Positions 1-7,717 of a DNA stretch of 64,000 bases are shown one piece after another. A program made the translations under genes and the position numbers. The DNA is from Aquiflexum sp041751335. GTDB lineage: Bacteria > Bacteroidota > Bacteroidia > Cytophagales > Cyclobacteriaceae. The notes below the pieces were generated by a model. The model had not been told where the DNA came from. It saw nothing but the letters and a program-made list of their open reading frames with translations, and searched no databases. The number at the start of each line of letters is the position of its first letter. The stretch's first letter is position 1. Location: positions 1-64,000 of the forward strand of contig NZ_JBGSXS010000272.1 in the NCBI RefSeq assembly GCF_041751335.1. The letters run 5' to 3'.

Positions 1-366
1 AAATTGAAGCCGGTCACAAAATCCAAAAAGGATCTTATCGGTGTAGATGTATTTTTGGATTGGGATGAGGACGGAAGAGATCCCAATATTCTGGGTGAAA
101 AGCTTAGGAAAGCAGATGCCGATGGCATGAAACTGACTTTAATTACCAATAGGGGAGTGAAAGTATTTCCCGGTGGAATGAGAGAAACCTTCTGCACAGA
201 CCATTGGAGATGCCGTTTCCAAAATGCCGGACAATCCGTGGTAAGCCATGGCCAAATTTTGGAATTGCTCAAACAAATTAAAGACCTTGGCTTTGATTTT
301 ATCAAGACAGAAAACCTTTATGCCTTTGATGGGGTGAGGGCATATAGCTTGGCGCAGGGAGAGTGA
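1..366 (+). CDS. icd: NADP-dependent isocitrate dehydrogenase, C-terminal part
   Basis: The reading frame is open from the first base, so only the last 121 residues are present. The segment contains GVDVFLDW, TNRGVKVFPGG and TDHWRCRF, which match the C-terminal region of the homodimeric NADP isocitrate dehydrogenases of Bacteroidota, where it follows the catalytic domain. The enzyme oxidatively decarboxylates isocitrate to 2-oxoglutarate in the TCA cycle, in the cytoplasm. The catalytic residues lie upstream of the window, so the assignment rests on this tail alone. The stop codon TGA is at 364-366, and a 7-base-period repeat tract begins directly behind it. Confidence 0.8.
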   Translation, partial: KLKPVTKSKKDLIGVDVFLDWDEDGRDPNILGEKLRKADADGMKLTLITNRGVKVFPGGMRETFCTDHWRCRFQNAGQSVVSHGQILELLKQIKDLGFDFIKTENLYAFDGVRAYSLAQGE

Positions 367-368
367 TT

Positions 369-432
369 GGAGAAGCGAGAGATTAGAGGCGAGATTTTAG
401 AGCCAAGAGACCAGAACCAAGAATCAAGACAA
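369..432. repeat. Heptanucleotide-phased tract 1
   Basis: A purine-rich tract in which blocks such as GAGAAGC, GAGGCGA, GAGCCAA and GAACCAA recur at a spacing of about 7 bases. It sits immediately after the isocitrate dehydrogenase stop codon. A short related stretch occurs at 659-680. It belongs to a family of dispersed 7-base-period tracts in this window; the longest member is at 55428-55626. No function is known to me. Confidence 0.6.
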
Positions 433-761
433 GCTTTTCCTTGTCATTTCGCCTTCCTGCCGTGGCAGGAACGTAGAGAGAAATCTAATCTCCCCTGAAG
501 GTTTATAGACCTCTCTCCCGTACTGTTGTCGGGAGAGAGGTGACAAGGCAAGGTTTTCTTAAATAACTTTCCTTTTTTTGATGGATAGCTACTTGCATTT
601 AACCTTCCTTGTCATTTCGAACGAAAAGAGAAATCTGATAAGGGATGAGGGTTAATTATGAGAACCAAGAAATAAGAAGGGATTGACCTTGTCCTTTCTT
701 CTGACTTCAATAGCAGGAATGAAGTGATTCATTTGTTGAATTACCGAATTAAATTAAACAC

Positions 762-794
762 AAAAAAACCTGGCAGGGATGTCCGGTTTTTTTT
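762..794. terminator. Bidirectional terminator-like hairpin
   Basis: An A7-CC-(T)-GG arm pairs with a CCGG-T8 arm, so either strand would give a stem followed by a U-run. It lies between the repeat region and the promoter area of the small gene at 894. There is no convergent gene on the minus strand, so a role as a plus-strand terminator is most likely. Confidence 0.5.
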
Positions 795-893
795 AAAACT
801 TTTCGTTTGAAATTATAGTACATCAGTAATATTGGATATTTTTATTATTTTGATGATCAATTAATTGATAAGAAAAAAACTAAATTAACAAAT

Positions 894-1157
894 ATGGGAA
901 CGGTTGAGCTAAAATCTGATTTGCACAAAATTTTGGATACCATTGAAAATGAGGAGCTACTCAGAACAGTTTATGACTTTTTAAAACAAGGACAGAAAAC
1001 TGAAAAAGGACAATTTTGGAATACCCTGACTGAGGATCAGAAAAAAGAAGTTTACTTGTCATATGAGCAGTCCCAAGATGATGAAAAGCTTATCAAATGG
1101 GATGATATCCTTTCTTTTTTTGATGTAAGACAAAATCCAAATAAGAAATTTAGTTAG
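894..1157 (+). CDS. Antitoxin-like small protein (addiction-module type)
   Basis: An 87-residue acidic protein beginning MGTVELKSDLHKILDTIENE. This N-terminus resembles the small alpha-helical addiction-module proteins that precede RelE/ParE-type toxins in Bacteroidota. A W-rich, acidic middle (residues 40-70) follows. No RelE/ParE frame follows it; the next gene belongs to a different TA family, so it looks like an orphan. The start is an ATG a few bases after a long A-rich leader. Function as an antitoxin is inference; no DNA-binding motif was recognised. Confidence 0.55.
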   Translation: MGTVELKSDLHKILDTIENEELLRTVYDFLKQGQKTEKGQFWNTLTEDQKKEVYLSYEQSQDDEKLIKWDDILSFFDVRQNPNKKFS

Positions 1158-1246
1158 AACTTATTGGTTCAGCTTTTTTTTATAGGTCTTGCGTGTGGGC
1201 TGCAATAAATATGTTGTATGTTTATAGCATATATGCTGCTAATGAA

Positions 1247-1738
1247 ATGGAAAACAAAGAAAAATCCGTGAGCACCAAATGGTTTCATCCTAAACGAAGC
1301 ATTCCAAGGGAAAGGAATCCTAAGTGGCGGTTAAAATTGGCCGAAGGGGAATATGAATGGCCGACTCAAATGGACCGTGTAAATATTATCAGAAAAGGGC
1401 TTCCTTATGAATCTTTTGAAGTGTTGAGCAAAAGGGCAGATTTACCCGTAAAGCAGGTTTTGCAGCTTTTTGGTATTCCTCAAACTACCTATAATAAGAA
1501 AAAGAAAGACAAGGATTTGCTTAGTAGTAGAGACAGCGAGGTTGTTTTGGTCCTGACGGAGTTGTTGGATTATGGATTGGAAGTGTTCAATGATGAAAAG
1601 GAAAAATTCCAGCGTTGGTTGAAAAAGCCAAATATTTCATTGGGGGAAGTCGCACCGGAAAGTCTGTTTGATTCATTGACGGGTATTCAGGAAGTCAGAA
1701 ACTGCCTTAACAGGCTGGAATATGGAAATCTTGCCTGA
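1247..1738 (+). CDS. ParS/MbcA/Xre-family antitoxin of a RES-type TA pair
   Basis: About 163 residues from the ATG at 1247 (MENKEKS); the frame is open back to a GTG at 1193, but that stretch holds a small palindrome (AGCATATATGCT) and looks like promoter. The middle carries an Xre-like helix-turn-helix region (around VLSKRADLPVKQVLQLF). The C-terminus has the toxin-binding domain of this family: a G-E-V-A-P-E-S-L-F-D-S segment and a final L-x-R-L-E-Y-G. Such antitoxins bind and neutralise RES-domain NAD+-degrading toxins and repress their own operon. Its TGA overlaps the next ATG by one base (TGATG), as expected for a coupled TA pair. Confidence 0.75.
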   Translation: MENKEKSVSTKWFHPKRSIPRERNPKWRLKLAEGEYEWPTQMDRVNIIRKGLPYESFEVLSKRADLPVKQVLQLFGIPQTTYNKKKKDKDLLSSRDSEVVLVLTELLDYGLEVFNDEKEKFQRWLKKPNISLGEVAPESLFDSLTGIQEVRNCLNRLEYGNLA

Positions 1739-2216
1739 TGAGGGTTTATAGAATCGAAAGGAAGAAATACCTTGAAACCACATTGAGTGGAACAGGTGCT
1801 GCTTTGACTGAAGGTTTCCGTTGGAACAGCCCCAACACCTATCTGGTTTACACTTCCGCATCGCGAGCCTTGGCAACTTTGGAAGTTTCTGTTCATTTGG
1901 ATCTCAGTGAAGACCTGCCAACCGATAGGTATTATGTGGAAATAGAAATTCCTGATCAAGTTGATATTTTGGAGTTAAGGTCCAAAGACCTTCCGGAAAA
2001 CTGGAGTGCTTATCCCCCCATACCCGAACACAATTTATAGGAGATGATTTTGTGATGGAAAATATAGCAGCGGTTTTGAAAGTGCCCAGTAGTATTGTTC
2101 CCCCAGAGTTTAATTATTTGATCAACCCCAACCATACCGAAGCAAAAATGATTAAAGTGGTTTCTGTTGAGTCATTAAGATTTGGTCAGAGGTTTAGGGA
2201 GAAGAGGGGGGGATAA
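1738..2216 (+). pseudogene. RES-domain toxin gene with a frameshift
   Basis: The first 100 codons encode a RES domain: MRVYRIERKKY, then the RWNSPNTYLVYTSASRALA motif with conserved Arg, Tyr and Ser. The frame stops at TAG 2038-2040. The missing C-terminal part continues in another frame from 2037: IGDDFV, LKVPSSIVPPEFNYLINPNH, ending at TAA 2214-2216. One missing base near the short T run at 2034-2036 explains the break. Intact RES proteins of this type (NAD+ phosphorylases or glycohydrolases) are about 155 residues, which matches the sum of both parts. Either the toxin is inactivated or the break is a sequencing indel; the adjoining HipA fragment favours real decay. Confidence 0.75.
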
Positions 2217-2217
2217 A

Positions 2218-2772
2218 GGGTCCGGAAAAGTAGAAAAATTAGCTCAAGATGATTTAGCTTCATTGGCACAAAGAACCCCGCAAACCCATGGAGAGCACTA
2301 CAAGTATTTAGGGAATTATTTGGAGATCTTTGAGTTGATGAAAAGGTATTTACCTACCTATAAGTTGGAGGCACCAAAACTGTTAAAAGTACTTGTCTTT
2401 AATTACCTTTTTTCAAATGGGGATGCGCACTTCAAAAATTTCTCGATATTGGAAACCCCATTTAGGGATTATAGGCTCAGTCCAGCTTATGATTTACTCA
2501 ATAGCCGTATTCATATAGAAGATAAAGATTTTGCATTGGACGATGGTCTATTGCCGAGAAATATAGCGCTTGGAAAGGTCAGTTTGCAATTTGCCAAACT
2601 AGCAGAGAAAGCAGAAATCAGCGAAAAAACTTTCAATGATATCATGGCATTGATGATTTCAAAATCAGAGTTTGTTGAAAAAATGATCACGGCTTCTTTT
2701 CTTAATGACCATACCAAAAGAAACTATTTACAGTCATATCAAGGTCGTTTGAAGCATCTCATTGAAAAATGA
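2218..2772 (+). pseudogene. C-terminal fragment of a HipA-type kinase
   Basis: Residues from about KLAQDDLASL onward match the C-terminal half of HipA-like serine/threonine kinases: RTPQTHGEHYKYLGNY, then the catalytic NGDAHFKNFS and YRLSPAYDLLNS segments. HipA toxins phosphorylate targets such as glutamyl-tRNA synthetase. The N-terminal domain and the first kinase subdomains are missing, and there is no plausible start codon at the junction, which falls right behind the RES remnant. It is therefore a truncated gene joined to the RES gene by deletion or recombination. Confidence 0.8.
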
Positions 2773-2983
2773 GAAAGGATTTTTTTTAACGATACGGTTG
2801 GATGACTTTTATGGAAAAAAATTTAAAAGTCCCACCAATAAAAAAGAAAATTGGATGGTCTTTGGGGAAGCGATGAAATTTTTCAATAAAAAAGAGGCTT
2901 TTCTCGTCACGCTTTCACAAGAAGATGATTTCGAACAGGATGGGTTTAGGATTAGGGTGCTTCCTTTTCACCAGTTAGAGTGA
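2762..2983 (+). CDS. Small hypothetical protein or fragment
   Basis: A 73-codon frame that overlaps the end of the HipA fragment; its only upstream start is a TTG at 2762. The peptide contains LTIRLDDFYGKKF and a C-terminal RIRVLPFHQLE. I do not recognise the family. Its position behind a broken gene and the weak start suggest either a small TA-associated protein or another fragment. Confidence 0.3.
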   Translation: MKNEKGFFLTIRLDDFYGKKFKSPTNKKENWMVFGEAMKFFNKKEAFLVTLSQEDDFEQDGFRIRVLPFHQLE

Positions 2984-2990
2984 TAAAAAA

Positions 2991-3027
2991 GTAGACCTGC
3001 CAGATTTTCAAAATCTGGCAGGTCTAC
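2991..3027. repeat. Perfect 18-bp palindrome
   Basis: Arms 2991-3008 and 3010-3027 are exact reverse complements with one central base; each reads GTAGACCTGCCAGATTTT or its complement. It lies between the plus-strand TA remnants and the minus-strand typA gene. A T-run does not follow on either strand, so it is more like a dispersed palindromic repeat than a simple terminator. Confidence 0.7.
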
Positions 3028-3034
3028 TCCCGTA

Positions 3035-3199
3035 ACCTTTGAGGTCTGCCCTACCGGGACGCCAGGACCTCGAAGGTTTCCCCCCTTTTAGGATCCAAAG
3101 GGTTTAATTAAATGTCAAGACCTTCGGTCTGCCGCGGCGGATCAAAGGTCCAAACGCAGACAAAAAAGACCTCAAAGGTTAAAAAAACCTTCGAGGTCA
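3035..3199. repeat. Four copies of AACCTTYGAGGTC in inverted pairs
   Basis: The 13-mer AACCTTTGAGGTC or its one-base variant occurs at about 3035-3047, 3067-3079, 3168-3180 and 3187-3199, alternating in orientation. The last two copies form a hairpin. On the minus strand, the direction of typA, that hairpin is followed by TTTTTT (3162-3167 on the plus strand), so it can serve as the typA terminator. Confidence 0.65.
3162..3199 (-). terminator. Likely typA terminator
   Basis: A 13-bp near-perfect stem with an A-rich loop, followed on the minus strand by a T6 run. It starts about 35 bases after the typA stop codon, with a short 7-base-period tract in between. Confidence 0.6.
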
Positions 3200-3233
3200 A
3201 GTCTCATATCTCAAATCTCACGTCTCAAATCTA
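3199..3233. repeat. Heptanucleotide-phased tract 2
   Basis: Read on the minus strand, the blocks GATTTGA, GACGTGA, GATTTGA, GATATGA and GACTTGA follow one another exactly at 7-base steps. It lies directly behind the typA stop codon. Confidence 0.6.
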
Positions 3234-5039
3234 CTAAGCTTCTTTCTTCGCCATCCTCGTTCTCTCATTCTCATCCAGATAAATTTTTCTCATACGGATG
3301 GATTTTGGAGTGATTTCAAGGTATTCATCCTTTTGGATATATTCCATGGCTTCTTCCAAGGAGAACTTTTTGGCAGGTTGGATTCTTACGTTATCATCAG
3401 AACCTGAGGCCCTCATGTTGGTCAGTTTCTTGCCTTTTTGTACGTTGACGACGATATCATTGTCACGGGAGTTTTCACCAATAACCTGACCGGCATATAA
3501 CTCATCTCCCGGATCGATAAAGAATGTACCCCTATCCTGTAATTTGTCGATGGCATAAGCGGTACATTGCCCACCTTCCATGGATATCAGGGAACCGTTT
3601 ATTCTTCCCGGGATAGGCCCTTTGAATGGTTCGTATGCTGAGAACCTGTGGTTCATGATAGCTTCACCTTGTGTCATGGTCAACACATTGTTTCTCAATC
3701 CAATCAATCCCCTTGAAGGGATTTTGAATTCCAAATGTTGTAAGTCACCCTTAGGTTCCATGACCAACAATTCACCTTTTCTTTGGGTAGCCAGTTCGAT
3801 TACTTTTCCGGCAGTAGTTTCAGGTACATCCACTACCAAGGTTTCGATAGGCTCATTTTTCACACCATCGATTTCTTTGAAAATCACCTGGGGCTGACCA
3901 ACCTGCATTTCATAACCTTCCCTTCTCATAGTCTCAATCAATACTGACAAATGGAGGATACCACGTCCGTAAACTAGGAACTTATCCTCGTTGTCAGTAG
4001 TCTCCACCCGCAAAGCAAGGTTTTTTTCCATTTCCTTGAAAAGTCTGTCTCTCAGGTGTCTTGAAGTCACAAACTTGCCTTCCTTACCAAAAAATGGTGA
4101 GTTGTTGATCGTGAAGAGCATGTTCATCGTAGGCTCATCTATCGAAATTCTTTGAAGCGGTTCAGGATTTTCCAAATCAGCCAAAGTGTCACCGATTTCA
4201 AAATCCTCAATTCCTGTAACTGCACAGATATCACCTGCAAGGACTTCTGTGGCCTTAACTTTGCCCAAGCCTTCAAATACATGAAGTTCTTTTACTTTAA
4301 CTTTTTTGAATACCCCATCAGCTTTGCAGAGTGTCAGTTGTGCACCCTCTTTGATTGTTCCTCTTCTCACCCTTCCGATAGCAATTCGGCCAACAAAAGA
4401 AGAGTAATCCAAAGAGGTGATCTGCATTTGCAAGGTACCTGCATCTATCTTAGGTGCCGGGATATGCTCAATGATTGCATCCAAAAGAGGAAGAATGGTA
4501 TCTGTCGGATTTTGCCAATCGGGTCCCATCCAATTGTTTTTGGCCGAACCATAAAGTGTTTGGAAATTCAGTTGGTCTTCGGTGGCGTCCAAGTTGAACA
4601 TCAGGTCAAAAACAGCCTCATGGACTTCATCAGGCCTACAGTTTTCTTTGTCCACTTTGTTGACCACCACGATCGGTGTCAATCCCAAAGCCAAAGCTTT
4701 GCCCAATACAAAACGTGTCTGAGGCATTGGACCCTCGAAGGCATCTACCAAGAGGATAACCCCATCAGCCATTTTCAATACCCTTTCCACCTCACCGCCG
4801 AAGTCAGCGTGACCTGGGGTGTCAATGATATTTATCTTGTGATCTTTGTATCTAACGGAGACGTTTTTTGAAAGAATGGTGATCCCTCTTTCCCTTTCCA
4901 GGTCGTTACTGTCAAGGATCAGGTCGTCAAATTGTTGGTTTTCACGGAAGATTTTGGAGATGTGAATGAACTTGTCCACCAAGGTGGTCTTACCGTGGTC
5001 AACGTGTGCGATAATCGCAATATTCCGAATATTAAGCAT
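3234..5039 (-). CDS. typA: Ribosome-associated GTPase TypA/BipA
   Basis: A 601-residue translational GTPase of normal family length. The N-terminus has the G1 loop AHVDHGKTTL, the ERGITI switch I, the DTPGHADF G3 motif and NKVDK (G4). These are followed by the EF-G-like domains II, III and V and the TypA-specific C-terminus (RGLIGLRNNVLT, GRINGSLISMEGG). TypA binds the 70S ribosome and assists ribosome assembly and stress adaptation. It is transcribed alone on the minus strand. The first ATG (MLNIRNIAIIAHVDHGK) fits the family start. Confidence 0.97.
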   Translation of the reverse strand: MLNIRNIAIIAHVDHGKTTLVDKFIHISKIFRENQQFDDLILDSNDLERERGITILSKNVSVRYKDHKINIIDTPGHADFGGEVERVLKMADGVILLVDAFEGPMPQTRFVLGKALALGLTPIVVVNKVDKENCRPDEVHEAVFDLMFNLDATEDQLNFQTLYGSAKNNWMGPDWQNPTDTILPLLDAIIEHIPAPKIDAGTLQMQITSLDYSSFVGRIAIGRVRRGTIKEGAQLTLCKADGVFKKVKVKELHVFEGLGKVKATEVLAGDICAVTGIEDFEIGDTLADLENPEPLQRISIDEPTMNMLFTINNSPFFGKEGKFVTSRHLRDRLFKEMEKNLALRVETTDNEDKFLVYGRGILHLSVLIETMRREGYEMQVGQPQVIFKEIDGVKNEPIETLVVDVPETTAGKVIELATQRKGELLVMEPKGDLQHLEFKIPSRGLIGLRNNVLTMTQGEAIMNHRFSAYEPFKGPIPGRINGSLISMEGGQCTAYAIDKLQDRGTFFIDPGDELYAGQVIGENSRDNDIVVNVQKGKKLTNMRASGSDDNVRIQPAKKFSLEEAMEYIQKDEYLEITPKSIRMRKIYLDENERTRMAKKEA

Positions 5040-5212
5040 TGTAAAATTGAATTAGGGTGCAAAGGTAGGAAGAATATTTTGTTTCGTACCGCAAGACTTA
5101 AAAATCATAATGAAAAGTTAATGGAGGCGGGACTTACACTTACAGGATTGAATACTCTTTCACCATTGATGAAACAGTCCCTAGATTGGCACTTTTGTTT
5201 TGGTAAGGTAAA

Positions 5213-5297
5213 ATAGGTTTGTAATCCTAATATTGTTTAGGGTGGGTCTATTGGAATTACAAATTCCATTTATCTGTCCGCGCGATTACAAATCACG
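5213..5297. repeat. REP-like palindrome array, copy A
   Basis: Three successive palindromic units with related cores: about 5213-5227 (AGGTTTGTAATCCT), 5253-5267 (GGAATTACAAATTCC) and 5281-5297 (CGCGATTACAAATCACG). The same order of units recurs at 21966-22121, 23091-23142 and 23531-23583, and in degraded form at 15420-15466. Confidence 0.75.
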
Positions 5298-5353
5298 AAA
5301 AACTTCAATTAATCTTTTTAAATATAAAGTTAAAAAGTAAATATTGTGCGAAT

Positions 5354-5436
5354 CCTGTAACCTATTATTAAAATAGTGTAATACAAAGTTTTATAAAAAA
5401 TCTTAACATTGTTTATTGTGAAAATTCATCTGCAAA
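5354..5436. repeat. 83-base duplicated element, copy 1
   Basis: Ungapped alignment with 15485-15567 gives 73 identities in 83 positions by my count. It starts CCTGTAACCTATTATTAAAA and ends with TTCATCTGCAAA. Both copies lie on the plus strand upstream of the first gene of a module and directly after a REP-like palindrome group. Confidence 0.75.
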
Positions 5437-5760
5437 TAATTATGAAAACACAACAAAGCAAAATTCAGATCAAGCCTTTGTTTCCGCTTATGTTGATTAT
5501 ACCCATACCATTGCAGCCATCCATCATAATATAAAGCGCTGTGCTGCTCATATGTGATCCTTTTTACAAATACTGATAGGTATGAGCAAAAATAATATTA
5601 AAACAACATTATCATGGAATTTATAATGCCCATTTCATTATCAAAAGGTCATGAAGAATTACATGCCATGCTCATGGTCCGATAACTAATGGGGCTTTAC
5701 CAATCAATTTCTTCGTGTAATACGGTCGATATAAAGAGTTAAAAATAAAAAACTAAAAAT

Positions 5761-6090
5761 ATGAAAAACGAAAATTTATATCCAAAAGTAACCAAGGATC
5801 TTGCAGATAAAAAGGCAGCTTTGGCTCCTAAAAATATTGAAGCTTGGCGTAATTTCAGCAAAACAGTATTTGAGGAAGGAGCACTTCCCGAAAAGACAAA
5901 GCAATTGATTGCCGTTGCTGTTGCACATGTAACGCAATGTCCATATTGCATTCAGTCACACACTACCCAAGCCATGAGAAAAGGAGCGAGCAAAGAGGAA
6001 ATTATGGAGGCTATTTGGGTTGCCTCAGAAATGCGTGCAGGCGCAGCTTACGCCCATGCAACTATTGCGATGGCTGAGATGGAGAAATAG
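5761..6090 (+). CDS. AhpD-like carboxymuconolactone-decarboxylase family protein
   Basis: A 109-residue single-domain protein with the AhpD-type redox motif C60-P-Y-C63 followed by H67, and an upstream glutamate. Members with this motif act as disulfide reductases or peroxidase partners; true decarboxylases lack the cysteine pair. The ATG follows an A-rich leader (AAAAACTAAAAAT) typical of Bacteroidota. The next gene, a cupin, starts 12 bases downstream, so the two are probably co-transcribed. The physiological substrate is not visible. Oxidative or nitrosative stress is plausible from the respiratory neighbourhood. Confidence 0.85.
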   Translation: MKNENLYPKVTKDLADKKAALAPKNIEAWRNFSKTVFEEGALPEKTKQLIAVAVAHVTQCPYCIQSHTTQAMRKGASKEEIMEAIWVASEMRAGAAYAHATIAMAEMEK

Positions 6091-6101
6091 AAATAGACGT
6101 G

Positions 6102-6509
6102 ATGAAAAAGAAATTTAATGAAGCAACCCCGCAGCGCACTACAGACCATCTTTTGGATGCACAATTAGTGCCCATTGACATTCCGGCTTTTATTGAGCAA
6201 TTAAAACAAGAGTCAACCTGGAAAGAAAGCGATCGGAATGCCATAACTGTTTTTAAAACAGATGGGTTACGCATTGTACTTATAGCTCTTCACGAAGGGG
6301 CTGAAATGGCTAAGCATACAGCAAACGGTCATATAAGCGTACAGGTAATTGAAGGAAAAATAAAGTTTACTACTGATCATAAATCTATTGAATTAAACAA
6401 GGGGCAAATGCTGGCACTTCATGAGCGTATCCCACACAGCGTACTTGCTATGGAAGAAACTATTTTTTTATTAACCCTTACGGTAACCTTGGAAGATAAA
6501 AAAAAATAG
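6102..6509 (+). CDS. Small cupin-domain protein
   Basis: About 135 residues from the ATG at 6102; a GTG at 6099 is an alternative start. The central part fits a single cupin barrel: HEGAEMAKHTANGHISVQVI with G-K-I-K-F corresponds to motif 1, and LALHERIPHSVLA to motif 2. His residues in both motifs could hold a metal. The family includes metal-dependent dioxygenases and ligand-binding proteins, so no reaction can be named. It follows the AhpD-like gene at 12 bases. Confidence 0.75.
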   Translation: MKKKFNEATPQRTTDHLLDAQLVPIDIPAFIEQLKQESTWKESDRNAITVFKTDGLRIVLIALHEGAEMAKHTANGHISVQVIEGKIKFTTDHKSIELNKGQMLALHERIPHSVLAMEETIFLLTLTVTLEDKKK

Positions 6510-6532
6510 TGTAAATAATTAAATTCGGATTT

Positions 6533-6733
6533 ATGAAATGGTCACAATTGAGTAGATTCTGGTGGCGTTGCCATCGTTCCAGGGTTTCAGATTATTTGAA
6601 AGTTAATGGCTGGAAAGTAATGCACATCATGGGAATAGGGAAAGAAACAGAACATCCCTTTACTGCACCTGCGGGAATCATAGATGGAATAATGACCTAT
6701 GGGGAAAATAAAATAATGGGTAAGTCATCTTAA
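6533..6733 (+). CDS. Small unrecognised frame, possibly a gene fragment
   Basis: A 66-codon frame with an ATG 23 bases after the cupin stop. The segment RSRVSDYLKVNGWKVMHI faintly resembles the end of a rhodanese-like domain, but the active-site loop is not convincing. It may be a degraded gene. Its reality is uncertain. Confidence 0.25.
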   Translation: MKWSQLSRFWWRCHRSRVSDYLKVNGWKVMHIMGIGKETEHPFTAPAGIIDGIMTYGENKIMGKSS

Positions 6734-7301
6734 ACTTTTTATAATTTTCAAAAGTTGGTTTTTAACACCCGACTATTTAATGGTTACTACTAAATATCAT
6801 AAGATAAACTTCTGTTGATATTTGGTATACACTTCTCCCTTCAGTGAAATGGGATTTGCCTGTTTTTTTTGTGTGGACAAATGAACTATCCAAAATCCAG
6901 AAAATCCCCATATTTCCATACCTTTTTCAGTAATTCCCACATCAAGTAACCCGCTTAAGTTTTCAATCTTAAACCTAATGAAGTGTGCTAAGAGTGAAAT
7001 ATATAATGAATCTTTGAAGATTTGTAATGCCTGACTCTTAAGAGATAACTAAATTACACATTATTAAAAATTATATTCAATGCAGTTAATAAAATGAAAA
7101 TATTTACAAATAAAATACAAATCAAAGGATTGGAAACACCCCAGGTTTGAAGATGTATTAGTATTAATATTAAATATTTAGGTAATTAATAGAAGTTGTG
7201 ACCCTTACAATGGCCCTGTAATTAAGGATGCAATTAAAGTGCATTAAAAAAACAGTGTATAGCGTAATGAAACAGAAAAATGAAGACCCAAAACAAGAAA
7301 T
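6734..7301. other. Gene-free region before the nos operon
   Basis: AT-rich DNA of 568 bases with no recognisable gene on either strand. It should contain the promoter of the zinc-ribbon/nos operon. I saw no clear FNR-type TTGAT-N4-ATCAA palindrome. Confidence 0.5.
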
Positions 7302-7568
7302 ATGGACATCATAGATAATATCATCCAATATTTTAAAAGTGAAAATAAGGAAGAGGAATTGGTTTCTCCTGAGGGCACTTGCCCGGTATGTTGGGGAAAA
7401 CAAGAGTATGACGGAAAAATCAGAACACTGCTTAAAGATAGACAGATAGACATCAACAATCATCAAGACAGCTATATGATCATTCAAGAATTTATGACAC
7501 GCAATATAGACGGAATCGAGTTGAAGGAAGGTATTGTTAAGGAGTGTCCAGAATGTTCAATTGAATAG
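7302..7568 (+). CDS. Small zinc-ribbon-like protein
   Basis: An 88-residue protein with two Cys pairs, CPVC near residue 27 and CPEC near the C-terminus, fit to bind one zinc or iron ion. The N-terminus (IIDNIIQYFKSENKEEE) is predicted helical. It precedes the respiratory membrane gene on the same strand by about 150 bases and is probably part of the nos transcription unit. I cannot name a function. A role as an assembly factor or regulator for the adjacent copper/heme enzymes is inference from position only. Confidence 0.6.
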   Translation: MDIIDNIIQYFKSENKEEELVSPEGTCPVCWGKQEYDGKIRTLLKDRQIDINNHQDSYMIIQEFMTRNIDGIELKEGIVKECPECSIE

Positions 7569-7717
7569 AAAAAGATTGACAATCGAAGAAATAGATGAGG
7601 ATTTGAAATCATCAACCACCCCTGTTACAAAGTCGCTCCTTCATGGTTCAGGCTTTAAAGTGCTGTTTCAATAGGGCATTTAATAATACTTGTCACCTAA
7701 TCATTAAAATTAAGAAA

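Larger units (their letters stand above)
367..893. other. Repeat-filled intergenic region
   Basis: No gene was recognised in these 527 bases. After the 7-base-period tract there are two copies of a short repeat, at about 440-486 and 608-636. Each starts with TTGTCATTTCG and ends with AGAGAAATCT, a familiar type of Bacteroidota intergenic repeat. Between them lies an 11-bp inverted repeat (510-520 with 530-540). A terminator-like hairpin lies at 762-794. Confidence 0.6.
5040..5760. other. Intergenic region with repeats and possible gene debris
   Basis: These 720 bases contain the typA promoter side, an array of three related palindromes (5213-5297) and an 83-base element that recurs upstream of the oxidase operon (5354-5436). 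A 23-codon open stretch (5614-5685) resembles the start of a hemerythrin-type protein, ending in a stop (KGHEELHAM). No complete gene was recognised. Confidence 0.55.

Noticed and set aside
4152..4871. 239-codon plus-strand frame inside typA
   Set aside because: It is antisense to a highly conserved gene, with a Cys/His/Phe-rich composition typical of shadow frames and no family-like motif.
5354..5436. Insertion sequence end or attachment site
   Set aside because: No transposase or integrase gene and no terminal inverted repeats or target-site duplications were seen around either copy.
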